A stretch of 64,000 nucleotides of DNA from Sulfitobacter indolifex (GTDB lineage: Bacteria; Pseudomonadota; Alphaproteobacteria; Rhodobacterales; Rhodobacteraceae), in assembly GCF_022788655.1 (NCBI RefSeq), contig NZ_CP084951.1:1302001-1366000 (forward strand), given 5' to 3'. Within the stretch, counting starts at the first letter, position 1; the number at the start of each line of letters is the position of its first letter. Below, one piece after another: positions 49,572 to 58,902 of the stretch. The translations under genes and the position numbers were made by a program. Under the pieces are notes generated by a model. It was given only the letters and a program-made list of their open reading frames with translations, was not told the origin of the DNA and did no database searches.

Positions 49572-50660
49572 TCAAGAAATGCGAATGCGCGGGTTGAGGA
49601 AGACGTAGCCGATATCTGAGATCAGCTGCGTCACAAGAACGACGATCACCGACACGACCGAGACCGCGAGCAGCAGTTCGATGTCATTGTTGGCCGCCGC
49701 CTGTACCAGAAGCCAACCGAAGCCCTTGTAGTTGAACAAGGTCTCAACGATCACCACACCGTTCAGCAGCCATGGGATTTGCAGCATGATGACGGTAAAG
49801 GGTGCAATCAGCGCGTTGCGCAGCGCGTGTTTCAGCACGATTTCAGAGAACTTGACCCCCTTCAGACGCGCGGTGCGGATGTATTGCGCAGTCATCACCT
49901 CGGTCATCGAAGCCCGCGTCATCCGCGCGATATAGCCCATGCCATAGAGCGAGATGGTCAGCACCGGCAGGAAGAAATTCCAGAAGTTGGCGTCTTTCAT
50001 GGCTGAGGTTGCGGAGCCCAGAAAGAGCGTCTTGCTATCGATCCAACCCCACTCTGCCAAGAGCGGCGACAGGCCAAAGCGCGAAGAGGCCAACACAGCG
50101 ATGAAGATCACCCCCGAGACATACTCAGGCGTCGCCGTGGTGGCGATGGAAAAGGTCGAGAGCGAGCGGTCCAGCTTGCTGCCCTCACGCATCCCCGCCA
50201 AAACGCCAACGATCAGCGCCGAGGGGACCATCAGCATCAGCACCCAGAACATCAGCTTGCCCGTCAGTGCGAGACGGGTCAGGACGGTTTCGCCCACGGG
50301 TTCTTTGAAGACGGTGGAAAATCCCCAATCGCCTTGCAGGATGCCGCAGCGGGTGGGGCGATCCTCTGCAGGGGTGCCAGCGGCAAAACAGCGACCAAAG
50401 GTTTCATCCGGCGTTTCACCCGTCGTGACCCAACCGGGCAGCACGCCAAGCCATTCGCCAAACTTATCGACCGTGGGCTGCAGATAGCCGCGATCTTCGA
50501 GATAGCTGGCAACGGCCTCGTCCGACATGCGGAAGTTGCCTTGGGTTTTGGCGAGTTTTTCGAGGTTCGGATAGAGATTGGTCAGCCAGAATACGATGAA
50601 CGTCAGACACAGTGCCGTCAGCAACATCACACCCAGCCGGCGCAAAATAAATAGTCCCAT
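49572..50660 (-). CDS. peptide-type ABC transporter permease (DppB-like)
   Basis: A 362-residue permease, first gene of this three-gene transporter operon. N-terminal MGLFILRRLGVMLLTALCLTFIVFWL is the typical DppB/YejB start; a periplasmic insert holds two Cys residues (DETFGRCFAA, PTRCGILQ); the core carries MTEVMTAQYIRTARLKG and ends with DIGYVFLNPRIRIS. No binding-protein gene lies beside it. Confidence 0.88.
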   Translation of the reverse strand: MGLFILRRLGVMLLTALCLTFIVFWLTNLYPNLEKLAKTQGNFRMSDEAVASYLEDRGYLQPTVDKFGEWLGVLPGWVTTGETPDETFGRCFAAGTPAEDRPTRCGILQGDWGFSTVFKEPVGETVLTRLALTGKLMFWVLMLMVPSALIVGVLAGMREGSKLDRSLSTFSIATTATPEYVSGVIFIAVLASSRFGLSPLLAEWGWIDSKTLFLGSATSAMKDANFWNFFLPVLTISLYGMGYIARMTRASMTEVMTAQYIRTARLKGVKFSEIVLKHALRNALIAPFTVIMLQIPWLLNGVVIVETLFNYKGFGWLLVQAAANNDIELLLAVSVVSVIVVLVTQLISDIGYVFLNPRIRIS

Positions 50661-50980
50661 GTGGTCCCCTGTAGCAGGGTCGGGCGGTGACTTGGCCCGA
50701 CGATGCGGCCTTTTGCGGCCTTTTTTGATTTGTGCGGCGCCATGACAGCGCCGGTTCTGTTTGCGCAGATTTTTGCCGTTTCGGTGAACTAAGCCATGAT
50801 GGTGCTAAGACAAGGCCCGTTACACGGCGTTGCGCGTTGGTATGACCGCAGGTTTGCAGATCAGTTCGGCCATGAGGCATGGAAACTCGTCGCGCGTCAA
50901 CATTTCGTGGCCGCACTTGGTAGAGTTTTTGCGACATGCTTTTGGTCTGAAAGCGACACTTTCCGCACACTTAGGTGCTA
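50661..50980. other. non-coding region between the transporter operon and araC-type gene
   Basis: A 320-base gap. It should hold the transporter promoter. A GCGGCC-TTTT-GCGGCC sequence followed by TTTTTT (about 50708-50733) can form only a weak stem. No gene is seen; in particular no binding-protein gene for the transporter. Confidence 0.5.
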
Positions 50981-51763
50981 TTAGCGCAGTTTGCTAGGCG
51001 GCAGCCCACTGTGCTGTTGCATGAAACGGGTGAAGTAGGCGGCAGAGCCAAAGCCCAGATACGCGGCGATTGCTGCAGCGGTTTGATCGGTCTCTCCCAA
51101 CAGCCGCCGGGCGGCATGGCAACTGCGTTCGTGAAGCAGGTCGGCGGCGGATTTTCCAGTGGCGGATTTGACCGCGCGGGTAAGGTGGGTGGGGGTCACG
51201 CCCAATTCTGCCGCGTGATCGGCCATGCTTCCACCCTTTGGATGGCGCTGGGCGAGCAGGGCGCAGAACCGCGCGCTGAGCCTTGCGCCCGCGTTGGGCC
51301 GTTGGGTGATATGGTCCTCTAGCATGATCTGGCGGCGCAGCCAGACTGACATCAAAGCCGCCTGCGCTTTGAGCGCGTCTTGTTGGAGGGGGCGGCCGTG
51401 ATGCACTTCGCGTTGGGCAAGTTCGATCAAGGCCGAGAGTTCGGATTGCGCCTGCACCTCGCGTATCCGCAACTGACGCGGGCTGTCCGGCAGGCACAGG
51501 CCCGTGTTTTCGGGAATAACGACAGCATGGCCCACACATTGAAAGCCCAGCTCCATCGCAAAGAGCGACCGCGCCGGTATCCAAAGCGCATTATAGGCGC
51601 CCAAACCCCGGCGCTGCCCGTCAAGCAAAAGCCGACCCTGACCACGGGTGATCCAGATCAAAAGATGGTGGTCGCGGTCATGGGCAAGGGATAGCCGCCA
51701 CTCCTGCCCAGCGGAAAGCTGCGCCAGAGTGAGAAGCTGTATCTGCGGCTGTTGCACAGGCAC
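50981..51763 (-). CDS. AraC-family transcriptional regulator
   Basis: A 260-residue regulator with an N-terminal cupin-like sensing domain (about 10-100, DHHLLIWITRGQGRLLLDGQ) and a C-terminal double helix-turn-helix (about 165-258: MADHAAELGVTPTHLTRAVKSATG; IAAYLGFGSAAYFTRFMQQHSGLPPSKLR). It stands beside and in the same direction as the peptide transporter, which it could control; that is inference from position. Confidence 0.9.
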   Translation of the reverse strand: MPVQQPQIQLLTLAQLSAGQEWRLSLAHDRDHHLLIWITRGQGRLLLDGQRRGLGAYNALWIPARSLFAMELGFQCVGHAVVIPENTGLCLPDSPRQLRIREVQAQSELSALIELAQREVHHGRPLQQDALKAQAALMSVWLRRQIMLEDHITQRPNAGARLSARFCALLAQRHPKGGSMADHAAELGVTPTHLTRAVKSATGKSAADLLHERSCHAARRLLGETDQTAAAIAAYLGFGSAAYFTRFMQQHSGLPPSKLR

Positions 51764-51857
51764 CTATCGTTGAGAATTGAAAACCCCACGGGGCCATTCT
51801 TTAACAATATGCTATCCGATGATTGCTATTTTGCAAGGGTGGCGAGCAGGCCAAACC

Positions 51858-52748
51858 CTATTTTGGCGTCACGCGCTGCCAGTCTGCCATTTTGCTACGC
51901 ATCCAAGTGCGCTGACGTTTGGCGAACTGGCGCGTTGCAACTACGGCGGCTTCGCGGGCGCGGTGAAGCGGCCAGTCGCCATCAATGTAGCGGATCAGTT
52001 CCGGCACGCCAATCGCGCGATGGGCGGGGCGCGATGGATCATAGCGCGGGCGCAGGGCGGCGACTTCCTCAAGTGCGCCTTGCGCTAGCATTATGTCAAA
52101 GCGCTGTGCGATGCGGGCGTTGAGCCAATCGCGCTCAACATCAAATACGATCGGCAAACATTCTTCGAGCGGCAGAAGCGGCGCGCCAGTATCGCGCTGC
52201 CAGTCCGACAGGCCGCGGCCAGTGGCCTGCCAGACCTCCCAAGCACGCTGCACCCGCGCGCGGTTGCGCGGGTCGATGCCTGCGGCGGTGTCGCCATCGA
52301 GCTGCAACAGCAAGTCCTCAAGCGCCATTTCATCGCCCTGGGCGCGCACCTCGGGCGAAGTCTCCGGTATCTCGGCCAAGCCTTGAGTCAGAGCCGAGAA
52401 ATAAAGCCCGGTGCCGCCGGTGATGATCACCCGCTGATTGCCGCTGAGCAGGGGGGCAACCTCCCGCAGCCAATGGCCGGTGGAATAGGGCGCATCCTCC
52501 GCCAGATGGCCATAGAGCAGATGCGGTGCGCGGGCTTCTTCCTCGGCTGAGGGGCGGGCGCTGATGATGCGCAAAGGCTCATAGACCTGACTGGCATCGG
52601 CGTTGACGATCACACCGCCCTGTGACTCGGCGATGGCCAGCGCAAGGGCGGATTTGCCGCTGGCGGTCGGCCCGGCGATCAGCACCGGGCGCTCGGGCGG
52701 CAGCCCTTGCAGCAGCGCGTCCATCTGGGCCTTGGGAATATCCGGCAT
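51858..52748 (-). CDS. miaA: tRNA dimethylallyltransferase
   Basis: Adds dimethylallyl to A37 of tRNAs reading UNN codons. 296 residues. P-loop [21 protein letters not shown] in which Asp is catalytic, [10 protein letters not shown], and the tRNA-binding [16 protein letters not shown] near the C-terminus. An ATG eight codons downstream (MDALLQG) is a possible start. Divergent from pyrH. Confidence 0.96.
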   Translation of the reverse strand: MPDIPKAQMDALLQGLPPERPVLIAGPTASGKSALALAIAESQGGVIVNADASQVYEPLRIISARPSAEEEARAPHLLYGHLAEDAPYSTGHWLREVAPLLSGNQRVIITGGTGLYFSALTQGLAEIPETSPEVRAQGDEMALEDLLLQLDGDTAAGIDPRNRARVQRAWEVWQATGRGLSDWQRDTGAPLLPLEECLPIVFDVERDWLNARIAQRFDIMLAQGALEEVAALRPRYDPSRPAHRAIGVPELIRYIDGDWPLHRAREAAVVATRQFAKRQRTWMRSKMADWQRVTPK

Positions 52749-52878
52749 TTCTTTGCGTCTTCCTTACGTCTCGCATTGAACCTTGGACGTATTTGCGACA
52801 TTTTGGCGCGAATTGAAAACCCTTCACCGCCGCAAGGCTCAAATCTCCCCCGGTTGGTGAAACAATAAGGTGTGCCCG

Positions 52879-53604
52879 ATGTCCCAAGACACCCCCCAAG
52901 TCTCCTTTAACCGCGTGATGCTGAAGATTTCCGGGGAGGCGCTGATGGGTGACCTCGGCTACGGCCTGCATCCGCCAACCGTTGAGCGCATCGCCCGCGA
53001 AGTGCAAACCGTACATTCGCTTGGCGTTGAGATCTGCATGGTCATCGGCGGCGGCAATATCTTCCGCGGGCTGCAAGGCTCCGCACAGGGGATGGAGCGG
53101 ACCACGGCGGATTATATGGGCATGCTTGCCACGGTGATGAACGCGCTGGCGATGCAATCGGCGCTTGAGGGTCTGGGCATCCACACACGGGTGATCTCGG
53201 CCATCACGATGAACGAAGTGGCCGAGCCTTACATCCGCCGCCGCGCCGTGCGCCACCTTGAGAAGAAGCGCGTTTGCATCTTTGCCGCAGGCACCGGGAA
53301 CCCCTATTTCACCACCGACACCGCCGCGACCCTGCGCGCCAATGAGATGTCTTGCGAGGCGATCTTTAAGGGCACCAAGGTCGATGGCGTCTATGACAAA
53401 GACCCGGCGAAATTCGACGATGCAAAACGCTATGACACGGTGAGCTATGACGATGTGCTGCAAAAGCGGCTTGGCGTGATGGACGCCTCTGCCATTGCAT
53501 TGGCGCGCGACAACAACCTGCCGATCATCGTCTTCTCATTGGATGAGCCGGGCGGGTTCCAAGGCATTTTGGCCGGGCAGGGCACCTATACCCGCGTCGG
53601 CTAA
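52879..53604 (+). CDS. pyrH: uridylate kinase
   Basis: Phosphorylates UMP to UDP with ATP; feeds RNA, sugar nucleotides and peptidoglycan. 241 residues from the ATG MSQDTPQ; the GTG nine bases upstream is part of the ribosome-binding region (AAGGTG). Motifs: [33 protein letters not shown] and DGVYDKDP. First of the pyrH-frr-uppS-cdsA-dxr-rseP-bamA series. Confidence 0.97.
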   Translation: MSQDTPQVSFNRVMLKISGEALMGDLGYGLHPPTVERIAREVQTVHSLGVEICMVIGGGNIFRGLQGSAQGMERTTADYMGMLATVMNALAMQSALEGLGIHTRVISAITMNEVAEPYIRRRAVRHLEKKRVCIFAAGTGNPYFTTDTAATLRANEMSCEAIFKGTKVDGVYDKDPAKFDDAKRYDTVSYDDVLQKRLGVMDASAIALARDNNLPIIVFSLDEPGGFQGILAGQGTYTRVG

Positions 53605-53775
53605 ACGCAAAATGCACCGCAGGTGATCGTCCTACGGCGGGGCGATACGCTTAAGGCCGCCGCGGCTCTCTTGGGGTCGCGGTTGGCGCATGGTGGCGAA
53701 GTAATGGGCAGTTGTGAAAGCGCCGCGCCACCGTTAGAAAGCCGTAACGCAAGGAAACAACAAGCAGGCCTCGCC

Positions 53776-54342
53776 ATGTCAGACGAATTTATGCTCGATA
53801 CCGATGATCTTGAACGGCGGATGAACGGCGCAATTGCGTCGCTTCGGACCGAGTTCGCATCGCTGCGCACAGGCCGCGGCTCGGCCTCTATGCTGGAGCC
53901 GGTGATGGTTGAGGCCTACGGCCAGATGACCCCGGTGAACCAAGTGGGCACCGTCAACGTGCCCGAGCCGCGCATGGTGACGATCAATGTTTGGGACAAA
54001 GGTCTTGTCGGTAAGGTTGAAAAAGCCATCCGCGAAAGCGGTCTGGGCATCAACCCGCAGCTCAACGGCACCATCATCATGCTGCCGATCCCTGAGCTGA
54101 ACGAAGAGCGCCGCACCCAGCTGACAAAGGTTGCTGGCCAGTATGCTGAGCACGCCCGCGTTTCGATCCGCAACATCCGCCGCGACGGGATGGACCAGAT
54201 CAAGAAGGCTAAGAACGACGGCGCGATGTCCGAAGATGACCAGAAGATTTGGGAAGGCGAAGTGCAGGACCTGACAAACCGCTTCATCACCCTCATCGAT
54301 GACCAGCTTGAGACGAAACAGGCCGAGATCATGCAAGTCTGA
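53776..54342 (+). CDS. frr: ribosome recycling factor
   Basis: Splits post-termination ribosomes with EF-G. 188 residues; start [19 protein letters not shown] is the family's N-terminus, so the 51-codon extension of the frame is discarded. [24 protein letters not shown]-type region and [18 protein letters not shown] are conserved. Follows pyrH after 171 bases. Confidence 0.97.
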   Translation: MSDEFMLDTDDLERRMNGAIASLRTEFASLRTGRGSASMLEPVMVEAYGQMTPVNQVGTVNVPEPRMVTINVWDKGLVGKVEKAIRESGLGINPQLNGTIIMLPIPELNEERRTQLTKVAGQYAEHARVSIRNIRRDGMDQIKKAKNDGAMSEDDQKIWEGEVQDLTNRFITLIDDQLETKQAEIMQV

Positions 54343-54390
54343 CCCGCGCTTTCGCGCAGGGACATAGAACTTGAAAGAAAAGGTCGAGAC

Positions 54391-55128
54391 ATGAGCACCG
54401 CCGACATTCAGCCCAAGACAATTCCCGGCGGGCCACGCCATGTGGCGATCATCATGGACGGCAATGGCCGTTGGGCCACCCAACGCGGGCGGCCCCGGCT
54501 GTTTGGTCACCACGCCGGTGCTAAACGGGTCCGCGAAATCGTTGAGGCCTGCCCCGACGTGGGGGTGGAGTATCTGACGATCTTTGCCTTCTCGACCGAG
54601 AATTGGAAGCGCACGCAGGTCGAAGTGGCGGGTCTTATGTCTCTGTTTCGGCGCTATATTTCCAAGGAAATGCGCAGCCTCAGCGAATATGGCGCGCGGG
54701 TTCGGTTCATCGGGGACCGCGACCGGCTGGATGACAAGCTCATCAAGCTGATGGGCGAGCTTGAGGACCACACCGCGCATAACACCCGCATCAATCTGAC
54801 GATTGCACTGAATTACGGGGGCCGCGATGAGGTGGCCCGCGCCACGCATCGTTTGGCCCAAGATGTCGCCAGCGGCAAACTTGACCCCGATAGCGTGGAC
54901 GAAGAGACCCTGCCGCGCTACCTCGATACCCATGTCCTACCCGACCCCGACCTGGTGATCCGTACCAGCGGCGAGGCGCGGATTTCGAACTTTCTGCTGT
55001 GGCAGTCGGCCTATGCGGAATATGAGTTTATCGACACGCTGTGGCCGGACTTCACGCGTGAGGAATTTGCCCGGCTTTGCGCCGCTTATGGCGGGCGTGA
55101 CAGGCGGTTCGGTGCGGTCAAGACCTGA
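54391..55128 (+). CDS. uppS: undecaprenyl diphosphate synthase (cis-prenyltransferase)
   Basis: Makes the C55 lipid carrier for peptidoglycan from FPP and IPP. 245 residues. Catalytic Asp23 in IIMDGNGRWATQRGRPRLFGHHAGAKRVREIV, LTIFAFSTENWKR, and the C-terminal RTSGEARISNFLLWQSAYAEYEF are intact. Confidence 0.97.
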   Translation: MSTADIQPKTIPGGPRHVAIIMDGNGRWATQRGRPRLFGHHAGAKRVREIVEACPDVGVEYLTIFAFSTENWKRTQVEVAGLMSLFRRYISKEMRSLSEYGARVRFIGDRDRLDDKLIKLMGELEDHTAHNTRINLTIALNYGGRDEVARATHRLAQDVASGKLDPDSVDEETLPRYLDTHVLPDPDLVIRTSGEARISNFLLWQSAYAEYEFIDTLWPDFTREEFARLCAAYGGRDRRFGAVKT

Positions 55129-55139
55129 GGAGACTTGCG

Positions 55140-55931
55140 ATGAAATCACCTGAACAATGGTCCGACCTGCGGGCGCGGATGCTATCGGCCAGCGCCATGA
55201 TCCTTGTGGGCCTGCTGGGCATTTGGCTGGGCGGTGTGGTGTTTCATCTGCTGGTGGCCTTGATCTGCGGCATGATGGTCTGGGAATTGGTCGGCATGCT
55301 ACGCGGGCCGGGGCAGGCGGAATCTTGGCAGCTTGGGCTGGTCACGGGCGTGGCGGTGCTGGCGTCGGTCTATCTGCCGGTGGGCTTTGGCTTGCCGCTG
55401 TTGCTGGCGCCAGCGCTTCTGGGGTTCGCGCTGTTGAGTGCCAACCGCACGCTTTACATGAGTTTTACCGCGCTGATCCTGCTGGCGGGCTTTGGTCTGA
55501 TCCAGTTGCGCGATGACATGGGGTTTGGCTGGCTGATGTGGCTGGTACTGGTGGTCGTGGTCACCGATGTGGTCGGCTATTTTGCAGGCCGTGCCATCGG
55601 CGGGCCGAAATTTTGGCCCAAGGTCAGCCCCAAGAAAACATGGTCCGGCACCGCCTCGGGCTGGGTTGGGGCGGCTGTGGTCGGGCTGATCTTTTCGTTC
55701 AACACCGGCTTTGGGCTACAACTTGTTGGCATCTCGGTCGCACTGTCGATGGCCTCGCAGATGGGCGATATGGCGGAATCGGGGATGAAACGGAAGATGG
55801 GCGTCAAAGACAGCTCGGCCCTGATCCCGGGCCATGGCGGTCTGCTGGACCGTTTCGACGGTATGCTGGGCGCTGCTGTTTTTTTGCTGATTGTAGGGCC
55901 GCTGATCGGCTTCCCTCCGGGCGTTAATTAA
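55140..55931 (+). CDS. cdsA: phosphatidate cytidylyltransferase
   Basis: Makes CDP-diacylglycerol from phosphatidate and CTP in the inner membrane. 263 residues, about seven membrane segments. The family signature is partly degenerate in form but recognisable as VTDVVGYFAGRAIGGPKFWPKVSPKKTWSGT, with KDSSALIPGHGGLLDRFDG near the C-terminus. Eleven bases after uppS, six before dxr. Confidence 0.94.
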   Translation: MKSPEQWSDLRARMLSASAMILVGLLGIWLGGVVFHLLVALICGMMVWELVGMLRGPGQAESWQLGLVTGVAVLASVYLPVGFGLPLLLAPALLGFALLSANRTLYMSFTALILLAGFGLIQLRDDMGFGWLMWLVLVVVVTDVVGYFAGRAIGGPKFWPKVSPKKTWSGTASGWVGAAVVGLIFSFNTGFGLQLVGISVALSMASQMGDMAESGMKRKMGVKDSSALIPGHGGLLDRFDGMLGAAVFLLIVGPLIGFPPGVN

Positions 55932-55937
55932 CCCGAT

Positions 55938-57119
55938 ATGCCACGTAAAATTTCGATACTGGGGGCCACTGGGTCCATCGGTCAGAACACGATTGATCTG
56001 ATCCGCCGTGCGCCTGATGCCTATGACGTTGTGGCGCTGACCGGCGCCAGCAATATCGCGCAGCTGGCAACGGACGCGAAAGCGCTGAACGCCGAAGTGG
56101 CCGTGACCGCCCGCGAAGACCTGTTGGATGATCTGCGCGATGCGCTTAGCGGCAGTGGGATTGAGGCCGCCGCTGGGGCAGAGGCGATTACCGAGGCGGC
56201 ATCGCGTCCGGCGGATTGGACGATGTCTGCGATCATCGGTGCCGCGGGGCTTGCGCCCGGTCTGGCCGCCCTGCGTCAAGGCGGCACGCTGGCACTGGCC
56301 AATAAGGAATCGCTGGTCTGCGCCGGTGCCCTGATCATGGGCGAGGCCGAGCGTCACGGCGCCACCATTCTGCCGGTCGACAGCGAGCATTCCGCCGTGT
56401 TTCAAGCGCTGGTGGGCGAGGATATGGCCGCCGTTGAGCGCGTCATCATCACCGCCAGCGGCGGCGCGTTTCGCGATTGGCCGCTCGAAGACTTGCACAA
56501 TGCGACACTTGATCAGGCGTCAAACCATCCCAACTGGGACATGGGCCAGCGCATCACCATCGACTCGGCCTCGATGTTTAACAAAGCGATGGAAGTCATT
56601 GAAACGCGGGAGTTTTTCGGCGTCTCGCCCGAGGCTATTGAAGTGCTGGTGCATCCGCAGTCGATGATCCATGCGCTGGTGGGGTTCTGCGACGGTGGGT
56701 TGATGGCCCATGTCGGACCGCCTGACATGCGCCACGCGATCGGCTATGCGCTGCATCACCCGCAGCGCGCACCGTTGCCGGTGGAGCGGCTGGATCTGAC
56801 CAAGATCGGACGTTTCGATTTCACCGCACCTGACGACGCCCGCTGGCCCGCACTGCGCCTCGCGCGGGAGGTTATGGCGGCAGGCGGCCTTATGGGCGCG
56901 GTGTTTAACGCGGCTAAGGAGGTGGCGCTGGATGGCTTCATCGCCGGGCAGTTGCGCTTTACCCAAATGGCCGAGATCGTCGAAGAGGTTCTGGACGCGC
57001 GCGCGTCTGACGCGTCTTTGGGCCGGGGCAGCGACGATATGACACTTGATCTGGTGGGCAAAGCCGACCATCTCGCACGTAAGGCTGCTAAGGCCGCAAT
57101 TCTAAAAAGGGCAGGGTAG
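55938..57119 (+). CDS. dxr: 1-deoxy-D-xylulose 5-phosphate reductoisomerase
   Basis: Second step of the MEP isoprenoid pathway: DXP to MEP with NADPH. 393 residues. NADPH loop SILGATGSIGQNTIDLI, ALANKESLVCAGAL, metal/substrate site PVDSEHSAVFQAL and ITASGGAFRDWP are present, as is PNWDMGQRITIDSASMFNKAMEVIE. Supplies precursors for UppS two genes upstream. Confidence 0.98.
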   Translation: MPRKISILGATGSIGQNTIDLIRRAPDAYDVVALTGASNIAQLATDAKALNAEVAVTAREDLLDDLRDALSGSGIEAAAGAEAITEAASRPADWTMSAIIGAAGLAPGLAALRQGGTLALANKESLVCAGALIMGEAERHGATILPVDSEHSAVFQALVGEDMAAVERVIITASGGAFRDWPLEDLHNATLDQASNHPNWDMGQRITIDSASMFNKAMEVIETREFFGVSPEAIEVLVHPQSMIHALVGFCDGGLMAHVGPPDMRHAIGYALHHPQRAPLPVERLDLTKIGRFDFTAPDDARWPALRLAREVMAAGGLMGAVFNAAKEVALDGFIAGQLRFTQMAEIVEEVLDARASDASLGRGSDDMTLDLVGKADHLARKAAKAAILKRAG

Positions 57120-57123
57120 CACG

Positions 57124-58476
57124 TTGGACATCATGGGATTTTTGCCGGAGTTCGGCGGGCTGATTTGGACGATATTGGCCTTTGTCGTGGCGCTTTCGGT
57201 GATCGTGGCGATCCACGAATACGGCCATTACATCGTTGGCCGCTGGACCGGGATCAAGGCGGATGTATTTAGCCTCGGCTTCGGCCCGGTGCTGTTTTCG
57301 CGCATGGACAAGCGCGGCACGCGCTGGCAGTTCGCGCTGCTGCCCTTTGGCGGCTATGTGAAGTTTGCGGGCGATTCCAATGCCGCATCGGGCAAGGATG
57401 AAACCGCGATGCAGGCGCTGGCCGAAGACCCCGAAGCGCTGCGCCACACGATGCACGGCGCGCCGCTTTATGCCCGCGCGCTGACCGTGGCAGCAGGGCC
57501 GGTGTTCAACTTCGCCCTGTCGATCATTATCTTCTTCGCCGTGGCGATGACCGCAGGCACCGCGCGTGACCCGCTGACCGTGGGCGAGCTGCGTGATCTG
57601 CCGAATGCGGCCTATGAGCTGCAGTCGGGCGATGTGCTGCGTGCAGTCGAAGGTACGCCGGTGCCGTCATTGGCCGCGGGCGAAGGGTATAGCAATTTTC
57701 TGACGAACCTGCCGCAGCAGGCGGTGCTGAGCTATGATATCACCCGCGATAATGCGGAAATGACCGTACCCGGCCCTTATCTCTTGCCGCCGCTGGTCAG
57801 CAATGTCGCGCCACAATCGGCGGCCCATGAAGCGGGGCTGCGTGGTGGCGATGTGATTACAGCCGTCAACGGCCAAGAGATCGTGGCCTTTGGTGAGCTG
57901 AAAGAAGTGGTGGAAGCCTCTGAAGGTGCAGCGCAGCAGTTGACCGTTTGGCGCGACGGGGAAACTTTGGAGTTCACCCTTGTCCCCAAGGCCACGGATG
58001 AGCCCCAGCCCGATGGCAGCTTTAAACAAAACCTGCGCATCGGCATCGTCGGGGGCATGGCCTTTGTGCCCGCAACCGAAACACCCGGCGTGGGCGAGGC
58101 GCTTGGCTCGGGCGTGGAGAACACGTGGCGGATCATCACAGGCTCTCTGTCGGGCCTGCGGGAGATGATCGTGGGCAATATCAGCACCTGTAACCTGAGC
58201 GGCCCGGTGGGCATCGCCCAGACCTCGGGCGCGATGGCAAGCCAAGGGGCGCAGTCGTTTATATATTTCATCGCGGTGCTGAGCACGGCGGTCGGGCTGC
58301 TGAACCTCTTCCCGATCCCGGCTTTGGATGGCGGGCATCTGGTGTTTTACGCCTATGAGGCCGTGACCGGCAAACCGCCCAGCGATGGCGCGCTGCGGGT
58401 CTTGATGACCATCGGCATCACGCTGGTGCTGACCTTGATGCTCTTTGCGCTTGGGAACGATCTGTTCTGTCCGTAA
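57124..58476 (+). CDS. rseP: site-2 intramembrane zinc protease RseP
   Basis: A 450-residue membrane metalloprotease that cleaves anti-sigma factors or signal-peptide remnants within the membrane. Zinc motif HEYGH (His31, Glu32, His35) in the first membrane segment, PDZ domains around residues 120-290 (GDVLRAVEGTPVPS; GLRGGDVITAVNG), and the second catalytic motif NLFPIPALDGGHL near 400. A TTG start with AGGG seven bases upstream is chosen; the ATG three codons on is spaced poorly from that site. Confidence 0.95.
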   Translation: MDIMGFLPEFGGLIWTILAFVVALSVIVAIHEYGHYIVGRWTGIKADVFSLGFGPVLFSRMDKRGTRWQFALLPFGGYVKFAGDSNAASGKDETAMQALAEDPEALRHTMHGAPLYARALTVAAGPVFNFALSIIIFFAVAMTAGTARDPLTVGELRDLPNAAYELQSGDVLRAVEGTPVPSLAAGEGYSNFLTNLPQQAVLSYDITRDNAEMTVPGPYLLPPLVSNVAPQSAAHEAGLRGGDVITAVNGQEIVAFGELKEVVEASEGAAQQLTVWRDGETLEFTLVPKATDEPQPDGSFKQNLRIGIVGGMAFVPATETPGVGEALGSGVENTWRIITGSLSGLREMIVGNISTCNLSGPVGIAQTSGAMASQGAQSFIYFIAVLSTAVGLLNLFPIPALDGGHLVFYAYEAVTGKPPSDGALRVLMTIGITLVLTLMLFALGNDLFCP

Positions 58477-58496
58477 GCGCGCCGCGCTATGCAACC

Positions 58497-58521
58497 GCCT
58501 TGCCCCAAAGGGGGGCAGGGC
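58497..58521 (+). terminator. hairpin after rseP
   Basis: GCCTTGCCCC-AAAGG-GGGGCAGGGC, a 10-pair stem with one G-T pair, 20 bases past the rseP stop. Not followed by T's, so it may limit rather than end transcription into the small ORF and bamA. Confidence 0.45.
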
Positions 58522-58605
58522 AAATTGCCTTCAAATCGCCACAATTGAACAAAATCGTGCCGTAATCTTTGGGTAAAATCTCTTCTCAATGAGAAGGAAC
58601 CGAAG

Positions 58606-58731
58606 ATGCATGTGATTCAAGGATCATACCGCGGCCTGAGCCTGCTGCTGGACCTGAACTGGGACCGCGCGCTTTTCGCGGCGGCCATTGGTGCCGCCCT
58701 CTCTGCCGGCGCCTTTGTCGCTTCTCTCTGA
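58606..58731 (+). CDS. 41-residue single-span membrane peptide
   Basis: A 41-codon gene: MHVIQGSYRGLSLLLDLN, WDRALFAAAIGAALSAGAFVASL. A good GAGAAGGAA ribosome-binding site lies about seven bases before the ATG. One C-terminal membrane helix. The opening with a short amphipathic part and N-W-D-R before the helix recalls small uncharacterised rhodobacterial peptides. Lies between rseP and bamA. Confidence 0.65.
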   Translation: MHVIQGSYRGLSLLLDLNWDRALFAAAIGAALSAGAFVASL

Positions 58732-58835
58732 TCTTAATGCTTTGCCAGGGCGGGCCGTTCTGTCCGTTATTGGCGTATGCTGTCATTCTCGCGCTTCCTG
58801 CCGCATGATATGGTAGATTTTTCCCTCCGTTGCTT

Positions 58836-58864
58836 TTGACAAACCCCGTTAACCTGCGTAGTCA
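58836..58864 (+). promoter_or_regulatory. tentative promoter upstream of bamA
   Basis: TTGACA at 58836-58841 is followed after 17 bases by TAGTCA, a poor -10 box. A second TTGACA lies at 58867. The -35 match is perfect but the -10 matches are weak, so the assignment is uncertain. Confidence 0.3.
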
Positions 58865-58902
58865 GGTTGACAATTAATGTCGTAAAAAAACGGGTCGGTG
58901 TA

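Noticed and set aside
50796..50984. 62-codon plus-strand frame before the AraC-type gene
   Set aside because: No ribosome-binding site, overlaps the end of the AraC gene on the other strand, and matches no known pattern.
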